Both the position numbers and the translations under genes were made by a program. The notes beneath the pieces were generated by a model, which had not been told where the DNA came from, searched no databases, and worked only from the letters and a program-made list of their open reading frames with translations. From Psychrilyobacter atlanticus DSM 19335 (GTDB lineage Bacteria > Fusobacteriota > Fusobacteriia > Fusobacteriales > Fusobacteriaceae), in contig NZ_KE384547.1 in NCBI RefSeq assembly GCF_000426625.1, forward strand, positions 1,410,986 through 1,474,985: a stretch of 64,000 nucleotides of DNA. Reading direction: 5' to 3'. The stretch's first letter is position 1. Every line of letters begins with the position of its first letter. Shown piece by piece: positions 58,257-64,000 of this stretch.

Positions 58257-59247
58257 CCATAATTCTTAAAACTTCATCTAGATAGAATACCTTTGAATTA
58301 GGACATCCACCGATAATTATTTTTTTATGTTCAGCCATAAAGAAATTGACCTTTGAAGCCGTTGACATTGAAATACCTACATCTTCCGAAATAAGTCTGT
58401 TAGTAAATACGGGATTTGCAATTATATAATCCACATATTCCTTTAAGATTTTATTCTCTTCAGCAAATTTTATCATCTCTTTATATAATTTAACTATTTC
58501 TCTTACTTTCTTTTCAGATCTTTGACACTGTTTTATTATACAGTTCAAAAAAAACCTTATCCAAGGTTCCCAATTATCGTTGTCCTTTACCTGGTCCAAT
58601 AGACTATAATAATTATAAAAATCATCTTCAAATTCCTCTGAAATAAAGAACCCATTATCAACCATGCCGGCTTTACCGACATACAGTGACAAGAGAATAT
58701 TCCCAATATTATCCGTATCAGTCCCATAGGGGTTTAAAATATGAAATTTAGCATAGATCACAGCTGCTTTCACCAGAGAGTCTAAATTAGCTATTTTATT
58801 TTTGTTAACAAATTCTTCAAGTTCAATTATTGCTGTCTTAACATCTTTTTCTAAATTTAATATGTTTTCATTTTTCACACTTCCCAAAGAAATTTTCGAC
58901 TCCAAAATATCCAGGATTCTAGAATCAATTTTGTCACATGAATATTTTTTCCCTGCTGTGAGTGCTATATTATAGTTTATGGTTTTCTCCACTGAAGCAG
59001 AGCAATGTTTTTTTAACCTGCCTTCTAAAAAAGATCTTAAATCAACTTTTAAACCGGATAATTTACCGGCATTTATTGTCCCATTATATGTAGCCATTTT
59101 ATAATATTGATTTTTTATTCCTGATTTATAGATAGATTTGTCTAAATTAAATAATGATTCTCTGGCTTTCACCGATAATTTTAGTAGTTCCAGTTCCGTT
59201 TTAGTGTCCAATATTATTTTTAACTTATCTAAATCACATAATTCCAT
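58252..59247 (-). CDS. Fic-fold protein with degenerate active site
   Basis: The 331-residue protein follows Fic proteins of the DUF4172/DUF977 layout: a helical N-terminus, a Fic core (about 80-240) and a C-terminal winged helix (FTNRLISEDVGISMSTASKVNFF). The catalytic motif HPF-x-DGNGR is replaced by LNPYGTDTDNIG (170-181): the catalytic His is Asn and the phosphate loop is lost. AMP transfer is therefore unlikely, and the protein may act as a DNA-binding regulator. Confidence 0.8.
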   Translation of the reverse strand: MELCDLDKLKIILDTKTELELLKLSVKARESLFNLDKSIYKSGIKNQYYKMATYNGTINAGKLSGLKVDLRSFLEGRLKKHCSASVEKTINYNIALTAGKKYSCDKIDSRILDILESKISLGSVKNENILNLEKDVKTAIIELEEFVNKNKIANLDSLVKAAVIYAKFHILNPYGTDTDNIGNILLSLYVGKAGMVDNGFFISEEFEDDFYNYYSLLDQVKDNDNWEPWIRFFLNCIIKQCQRSEKKVREIVKLYKEMIKFAEENKILKEYVDYIIANPVFTNRLISEDVGISMSTASKVNFFMAEHKKIIIGGCPNSKVFYLDEVLRIME

Positions 59248-59596
59248 TTTAAACTCCTTGTTAACTATAATTTTATAAAAAATACCTAATTGTATCGCTT
59301 ATAATTATAACATATTATTTTATGTTTTATTATAACAATTAATCTCGTTCAAATTTCCTGATTTAATTTATTTCTATACATAAATTCCAAATAAATCATT
59401 TATAAATCTACATTTAAAATAGTATTTTAACTTAATACTACGACTTTATTACAAACTTCATACCTCTTAATTTTTTTATAATTTAAATCCAAAAAAAAGG
59501 AATTTTTAGAATTTTAAAGAAAATAATATCAACAGTTAAAAATTTACCAGGAAAAATGTACTTGAATTTTAAAATTATAAAAGCGGAGGTAATAAT
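59248..59596. other. AT-rich intergenic region
   Basis: Nothing beyond the two divergent promoters expected here can be recognised; no repeat or small ORF with a ribosome-binding site was seen. Confidence 0.4.
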
Positions 59597-59863
59597 ATGA
59601 ATAATAAAAAACAAAATTGGAAAGAGAAATTAGATTATGAATATGAAGGTCATATCTATACTATGCAGGACACAGAGTTTGATAATGCAATCTTAGAAAG
59701 TTTTGACAATAACATGTATGAACTTTTTTTAGCAGTTAGATCTACAGATCATACCACTAATGGTTATAAAAAACTAATAAGAGCCATAGAAAATTTTAAC
59801 AACCTCTGTGATGGTCAAAAAAATATTTTTGATCTGGATATAAGGTGTAAAGAGATCCGATAG
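59597..59863 (+). CDS. Small soluble protein of unknown function
   Basis: The 88-residue protein is acidic and Asn-rich (MNNKKQNWKEKLDYEYEGHIY). No family is recognised. GCGGAGGTAATAAT precedes the ATG. A degenerate DUF503 fragment follows after 17 bases. Confidence 0.55.
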   Translation: MNNKKQNWKEKLDYEYEGHIYTMQDTEFDNAILESFDNNMYELFLAVRSTDHTTNGYKKLIRAIENFNNLCDGQKNIFDLDIRCKEIR

Positions 59864-59880
59864 AAACAGGAAGTGATACT

Positions 59881-59986
59881 ATGTATGTCGCAGCTGTACA
59901 GATTGAAATAAGGCTTTCCTGAGCCAGGTTAAAGATAAAAGAAAATTTTGAATAAAAGTTCCCTTATTGAGGTCAAGCCCTTATAA
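59881..59986 (+). pseudogene. Frameshifted, truncated DUF503 (YlxP-like) gene
   Basis: After AGGAAGTGATACT the frame reads MYVAAVQIEIRLS and stops. Continuing with frame changes gives VKDKRKF and ILNKSSLIEVKPL. Together these follow the start of DUF503/YlxP proteins (MyvaavqvEiRLp-aqSLKdKRkiLnSLi). The rest of the gene is absent, so this is a decayed remnant. Confidence 0.6.
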
Positions 59987-60131
59987 ATTATATATTAAAA
60001 AAATAAAAAGCAAGTAGTTTAAAAATAATAATAATTTATTTCAGAGAAAAAAACAAATTAAAAAAAGGAATTTTTTTCTTGTACTGGTATAGATATTTGT
60101 AACATTTTTTTATAAAACAAGGAGGCAAAAT

Positions 60132-60518
60132 ATGGCAAAATTATTTGAAATTTATAAGTGTGAACTCTGTGGAAACATTACTAAGATCTATCATGAAGCT
60201 GGTGGTACTTTAAGTTGCTGTGGGGCAGAAATGGTCCTTCAGGTAGAGAATACAACAGATGCTGCAGTTGAAAAACATGTTCCGGTTATAACTAAAATAG
60301 AAGGTGGATTTGAAGTTAAAGTAGGAGAAACTCTCCATCCTATGACTGAAGCTCACTATATCGAATGGATAGAACTAATTGTAGATGACTGCTGGGTAAC
60401 TACTGCATTCTTAAAGCCTGGAGATGAGCCTAAAGTTACTTTTAAAGCATGTTCAGGAAAAAAAGTAGAAGCTAAAGCATACTGCAATTTACACGGATAC
60501 TGGAAAGCAACGCTTTAA
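60132..60518 (+). CDS. dfx: Desulfoferrodoxin / superoxide reductase
   Basis: This 128-residue protein reduces superoxide to peroxide in anaerobes. The N-terminal desulforedoxin domain has Cys10, 13, 29 and 30 (YKCELCG, LSCCG) for one iron. The catalytic centre II ligands are His49, His69, His75, Cys118 and His121 (EKHVPV, LHPMTEAHYIEW, YCNLHGYW). All ligands are present, so it is the two-iron form. AAGGAGG precedes the ATG. Its electron donor is not encoded nearby. Confidence 0.95.
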   Translation: MAKLFEIYKCELCGNITKIYHEAGGTLSCCGAEMVLQVENTTDAAVEKHVPVITKIEGGFEVKVGETLHPMTEAHYIEWIELIVDDCWVTTAFLKPGDEPKVTFKACSGKKVEAKAYCNLHGYWKATL

Positions 60519-60535
60519 TATTAAAAAACAGATAG

Positions 60536-60568
60536 TAAAAACAGGGATTAATTTCCCTGTTTTTTATT
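60536..60568 (+). terminator. Rho-independent terminator
   Basis: AAAAACAGGGA pairs with TCCCTGTTTTT, followed by TATT. Confidence 0.88.
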
Positions 60569-60682
60569 CTTTCGAAATCATCATTCGAAAAACCCCTAGA
60601 TCTCAATATGTAGATTTTTAAAATTGACAACTGAGGAGGTCTAAGGTTATTCTATATTATCTAAAAATAGAAGGAGTATTGT

Positions 60683-61906
60683 ATGAAGTTTAATTTACAA
60701 AAATTAATAGAAAATAAAAATTACCCGTATATATTAGGATTAATTTTATTTATCATCTATGTCATTTTAATGAGGATATGTTACCGGTTATTAAATAAAC
60801 TAACTAGAAGGTCCCTGGTCTACTATAAAATTAAATTAGGAGATAAAATAACAGGGATAAAGATAGGAAACTATGAGGTTATAAACAGTAAGATGCAATT
60901 TGCCTTTATAAAGATAGTTTTAAAAGGTATTAAATTTTTAATCTTTGGGATAATATTAATCTTTAGTTTACCGGGTTTATTTTATTTTAACCCCACTACA
61001 AAAGATATGGTAAGCAGTTTATTTACCTTTGTTTCCGATCCCATAAAGATGATATTATTAAATATCATAGGAATCATACCAAATTTTATAACTATTGTTA
61101 TCATTTTATTATTTGTTAAGTACCTTTTAAAATTTTTAAGATATTTAGCAGACGAGATCTCAAGCGGTTCAATGAAAGTAAATGGATTCTATCCGGAGTG
61201 GGCAAATCCTACATTTAATCTATCCAAACTATTTATATATATACTGACACTAACAATAGTATCTCCATACCTCCCAGGAGCTGGCTCACCTGCTTTTAAA
61301 GGTATTTCGATATTTGCAGGGATATTAATTTCACTGGGATCTAGTACTTATATAGGAAATGTAATTGCTGGATTTATTCTAACTTATATGAGATCTTACC
61401 AAGTGGGAGACCGTATTAAAGTAAATGAAATAACAGGAGATGTCGTAGAAAAAACCATCCTTGTAACCAGGATCAAAACTCCTAAAAATGAAAGGGTAAC
61501 TGTCCCCAATGCCTCTATTTTATCGGGACATATAATAAATTATACTTATTCTGCTAGAAAATATAATATAATACTGCATACAAATATAACTATTGGATAT
61601 GATGTAGACTGGCGACTGGTTCACAAACTACTTGTGAAATCTGCTCAGTCAATCGATGGTGTATTGAGTACTCCAAAACCATTTGTCCTGCAAAAAGCAT
61701 TGGGAGATTTTTATGTTGAATATGAGATCAATTTATATACTTCTGAAGAAAAAAAGATGCAGAAGATTATGTCAGATCTTCATGCTAATATCCAGGATAA
61801 TTTCCATGGAGAAGGGATAGAAATTATGTCACCACACTACAGGGTTCACCGTAATAATGAAGATGTGGCTATACCTAGTAAATACATCAAAACAGAAAAT
61901 GAGTAA
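60683..61906 (+). CDS. MscS-family mechanosensitive channel, larger form
   Basis: This 407-residue protein has five N-terminal helices before the MscS core. The pore-helix region ILISLGSSTYIGNVIAGFILTYMRSYQVGDRIKV lies at about 216-249 and the vestibule has VPNASILSGHIINY. It has extra helices relative to the channel at 28714-29520, like YnaI/YbdG-type proteins, suggesting a different gating threshold. AGAAGGAG precedes the ATG. Confidence 0.9.
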   Translation: MKFNLQKLIENKNYPYILGLILFIIYVILMRICYRLLNKLTRRSLVYYKIKLGDKITGIKIGNYEVINSKMQFAFIKIVLKGIKFLIFGIILIFSLPGLFYFNPTTKDMVSSLFTFVSDPIKMILLNIIGIIPNFITIVIILLFVKYLLKFLRYLADEISSGSMKVNGFYPEWANPTFNLSKLFIYILTLTIVSPYLPGAGSPAFKGISIFAGILISLGSSTYIGNVIAGFILTYMRSYQVGDRIKVNEITGDVVEKTILVTRIKTPKNERVTVPNASILSGHIINYTYSARKYNIILHTNITIGYDVDWRLVHKLLVKSAQSIDGVLSTPKPFVLQKALGDFYVEYEINLYTSEEKKMQKIMSDLHANIQDNFHGEGIEIMSPHYRVHRNNEDVAIPSKYIKTENE

Positions 61907-61935
61907 AACTATATAAAAATTTTAAGTTTTTATAA

Positions 61936-61981
61936 AAAAGGTAGTAAAAAAGATTTTATTCTTTCTTAACTACCTTTTTTA
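61936..61981. terminator. Bidirectional terminator
   Basis: AAAAAGGTAGT pairs with ACTACCTTTTTT around an inner AAAAGA/TCTTT stem. Confidence 0.8.
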
Positions 61982-62000
61982 TTTCTAGTATTTTTGATAA

Positions 62001-62705
62001 TTATTTAAAAATATCAGGGTAATTTGTAATTATCCCATCTATACCAAAAGAATCTAAGATTTTTGCTTCTTCTACTGTATTAACTGTCCAGGCATAAGTT
62101 TTGATATTATTTTTCTTTAGTTCATCCACGTTTTTTTTACTTATAAATTCCCCTCCACAATGAACACTATACAGATCAAAATTAGAAGTATAATTTGTTA
62201 TGTCCAATAAACCTGCAGTTATAAGTAATCCTACTTGTATTTCTGACTTTATCTCTTTGATTCTCTTTATGATCCTATGATCAAAGGATGAGATAATTAT
62301 ATTGCTGTTAATTCTAGATTTTTTTTCTAAAATTTCTACAACTTTTTCTTCTATTTGGTTGACCTCTCCATGGCGAACTTTAATTTCTATATTCAGTAAT
62401 TTTTCTTTTGGAATAATACCTAATAATTCTTCTAAGGTCAGTACTTTTTCCCCTTTAAACTCCTTTGAAAACCAGATTCCAATATCTAAAATTTTTAATT
62501 CCGCTAAAGTCTGATCTTTTAAGAAACCATTCCCGTTAGAAGTTCTCCCCAATGACCAGTCATGAAAGACTACAACCTTATTATCTTTTGTCAGCTGAAC
62601 ATCCACTTCAAAGCCGTCACATCCTCGTTTTAATCCCTCTAAAATAGAGGCTTCAGTATTTTCTGGGGCATATCCTGATGCCCCCCTGTGTGCTATAATT
62701 TTCAT
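62001..62705 (-). CDS. Glycerophosphodiester phosphodiesterase
   Basis: The 234-residue enzyme has IAHRGASGYAPENT at the N-terminus, DGFEVDVQLTKDNKVVVFHDWSLGRTSNG with the metal-binding Glu/Asp and catalytic His, and IEIKVR. It hydrolyses glycerophosphodiesters to glycerol-3-phosphate and an alcohol. It has no signal peptide, so it is cytosolic (UgpQ-like). No Pho or glp gene is adjacent. Confidence 0.94.
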   Translation of the reverse strand: MKIIAHRGASGYAPENTEASILEGLKRGCDGFEVDVQLTKDNKVVVFHDWSLGRTSNGNGFLKDQTLAELKILDIGIWFSKEFKGEKVLTLEELLGIIPKEKLLNIEIKVRHGEVNQIEEKVVEILEKKSRINSNIIISSFDHRIIKRIKEIKSEIQVGLLITAGLLDITNYTSNFDLYSVHCGGEFISKKNVDELKKNNIKTYAWTVNTVEEAKILDSFGIDGIITNYPDIFK

Positions 62706-62900
62706 CTCTTTCTCCTTTTTATTTTTATATTATTATTAATGTATATACCTAATGTTTAGTATTGTCAATTTATATTCCCCCCCTCATAAAAATATTTAAC
62801 TAAAAAAACTTTTATTTCATGATAAAATAAATAATATAATTTTTATCGCCATTCAATGGGATAAGATTGAAGTAAAAATTTAAAAAATGGGGGAAAGAGG

Positions 62901-63323
62901 TTGGAAAAAATTAAGATTTTAGGGATGGAAGAAATTCCACTATATGAAAATATAAAAGTAATCGATGGTGCTTTTGTCTATGGAGAAGAGGTTGGGACAT
63001 ATACAATCGTTAAAACCCGTTACAGTCATTATAATGAGCCGTTGGTAGCAATATTAAATACAGATGATTCAATGAGTTCCGATGACCCGCAAAATAGCAT
63101 CCCTAAAGATTATTTTATACTAGGTGAGATGGATACTCCAGTAAGAAAAGGTAACTTAGGTATTTTTTCATACAATGGAGAATGTATAGTCAGAAGATTA
63201 AAAATTTCAGGGAAAAATGCTGTTTTAGAGGCTTTTAATAAAGATTATTCTGATATCAATGTAGAAGATAAGGATGAATTTTATATTCTTGCAAAAGTTA
63301 TAGAAGCTTCCAGAAATTTTTAA
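62901..63323 (+). CDS. Stand-alone S24/LexA-like peptidase domain, probably inactive
   Basis: The 140-residue protein aligns with the C-terminal domain of LexA/CI repressors: ILNTDDSM with the nucleophile Ser57, then the RKGNLGIFSYNGECIVRRL strand pair. The catalytic Lys expected in the (T/I)VKRL motif is Arg98, and the first motif is stretched by insertion (SSDDPQNSIPKD). There is no DNA-binding domain. It starts at TTG after GGGGGAAAGAGG. It may be a dimerisation or anti-repressor-like relic. Confidence 0.65.
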   Translation: MEKIKILGMEEIPLYENIKVIDGAFVYGEEVGTYTIVKTRYSHYNEPLVAILNTDDSMSSDDPQNSIPKDYFILGEMDTPVRKGNLGIFSYNGECIVRRLKISGKNAVLEAFNKDYSDINVEDKDEFYILAKVIEASRNF

Positions 63324-63368
63324 AAAATTTAGTACCATAAGATAAAGAATTATAAAGGAGATTAATAT

Positions 63369-63776
63369 ATGAAAATAAAATCATTACACCATATCTGCAT
63401 CCAAACAGAGTGCTATAAAGAATCTAAAGAATTCTATACTGAAATTTTAGGGTTTAAAGTTATAAAAGAAACTCCAAATTTTCACAAAAGGGAATACAAT
63501 ACATGGTTAAAATTAGGTGAAATCATGATAGAACTTCAAACTGCTAAAATATCGACAAATTTAAATAAATGGAGTTCCTTAAATGAAGGTCCGGTACACA
63601 TTTCATTTCTTGTAGAAGATATTCATGAGGCATATGAGGAGATCAAATCTAAGGGATATAATAATTTTAAACTTAAAAATGAAAAAGAGATCTATAAGGT
63701 TGAAAACGGTTATCTTTTTAAGGTGAAAGCTCCGGAGGGTACAGAGATCGAAGTGAGAGACCAACAGGAAATTTAA
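63369..63776 (+). CDS. VOC-superfamily (glyoxalase-like) protein
   Basis: This 135-residue protein has LHHICIQTECYKESKEFYTEILGF and the second module VHISFLVEDIHEAYEEIKSKG, the beta-alpha-beta-beta-beta units of the vicinal oxygen chelate fold. Metal-binding His/Glu are in place (H8, E55, H77, E128 approximately). The reaction could be lactoylglutathione lyase-like, epimerase or resistance; unknown. AAAGGAG precedes the ATG; the gene follows the S24 gene by 45 bases. Confidence 0.85.
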   Translation: MKIKSLHHICIQTECYKESKEFYTEILGFKVIKETPNFHKREYNTWLKLGEIMIELQTAKISTNLNKWSSLNEGPVHISFLVEDIHEAYEEIKSKGYNNFKLKNEKEIYKVENGYLFKVKAPEGTEIEVRDQQEI

Positions 63777-63788
63777 AAAATATTTTTT

Positions 63789-63835
63789 ATGGAGAAAGAA
63801 TATTAGACTGCGATACTAGTCTATTTTATTCTCCT
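63789..63835 (+). terminator. Rho-independent terminator
   Basis: GGAGAAAGAATA...AGACT pairs with AGTCT...TATTCTCC, followed by seven T. Confidence 0.85.
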
Positions 63836-63879
63836 TTTTTTATTATCTAGAAAATTTTAAAAATCTGAATTGTGCTTGT

Positions 63880-63905
63880 TTGGATGCAACGTCACCTTGC
63901 TTTTT
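63880..63905. repeat. Dispersed palindromic element, copy 3 (inverted)
   Basis: TTGGATGCAACGTCACCTTGC followed by T6 is the reverse complement of copies 1 and 2 with one base changed in the stem. Confidence 0.6.
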
Positions 63906-63920
63906 TATTTAAAAATAAAA

Positions 63921-63955
63921 AGAGTCTTCCACTATTTGCAAAGTGGGAGACTCAG
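63921..63955 (-). terminator. Terminator of a gene entering from beyond the window
   Basis: GAGTCTTCCACT pairs with AGTGGGAGACTC; the T run lies on the minus strand, so it should end a minus-strand gene starting right of 64000. Confidence 0.75.
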
Positions 63956-64000
63956 AGGAAAGTATAAGTAAATTTATCATCTAAAATAAATCTACTAAGG

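Overview
The window is about 70% A+T, gene-dense, and uses strong AGGAGG ribosome-binding sites. It carries lipoproteins, a YadA-like trimeric adhesin, YwqK/MORN-type repeat proteins, desulfoferrodoxin and a NicO-type metal transporter. This mix points to an anaerobic member of the Fusobacteriota, probably a marine lineage such as Psychrilyobacter, Ilyobacter or Propionigenium. That placement is inference; no rRNA, tRNA or CRISPR array was seen.

Layout. 1-5.2 kb: a GNAT enzyme, a DUF1007-NicO metal-uptake pair behind a cobalamin-riboswitch-like leader, then metK and an IscU/NifU-like scaffold. 5.2-13 kb: a BCCT osmolyte transporter with a long structured leader and terminator, two GNATs, an ABC exporter and a TPR-DUF218 lipoprotein. 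13.4-20.5 kb: a MATE pump, then an accessory island. The island holds a reverse transcriptase plus SLATT membrane protein with a structured upstream RNA, and a nucleotidyltransferase / helical protein / 2TM-OmpA operon. It is bounded by integrase fragments and imperfect direct repeats. 20.5-32.5 kb: mixed housekeeping and small genes (GNATs, peptidase E, GGDEF, CutC, Crp/Fnr, MscS, a RepA_N-like protein, a TPR lipoprotein), with a perfectly arranged 518-bp tandem repeat of highly structured non-coding DNA.

32.6-46.5 kb is an amino-acid and nucleobase section. Adenine deaminase sits behind a purine riboswitch; threonine aldolase sits behind a tandem glycine riboswitch; and the operon asd-hom-lysC-thrB-thrC covers every step from aspartate to threonine. 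That operon is preceded by a Thr/Ile-rich leader peptide and attenuator. A MarR regulator with two small secreted proteins and shared operators lies between.

46.5-64 kb: a cyclase, a MerR/MATE divergent pair with a 20-bp-spacer promoter, DUF554, FUSC, XRE-cupin/YczE pair, a secreted lipoprotein/adhesin operon with four 11-bp-phased TGTAAAA repeats, a catalytically degenerate Fic protein, superoxide reductase, a large MscS channel, a glycerophosphodiesterase, a stand-alone S24 peptidase domain and a VOC protein.

The best candidates for undescribed biology are the RT-SLATT module with its inverted-repeat-bounded RNA, the adjacent NTase-OmpA operon, and the 518-bp structured element, whose core also occurs upstream of metK.
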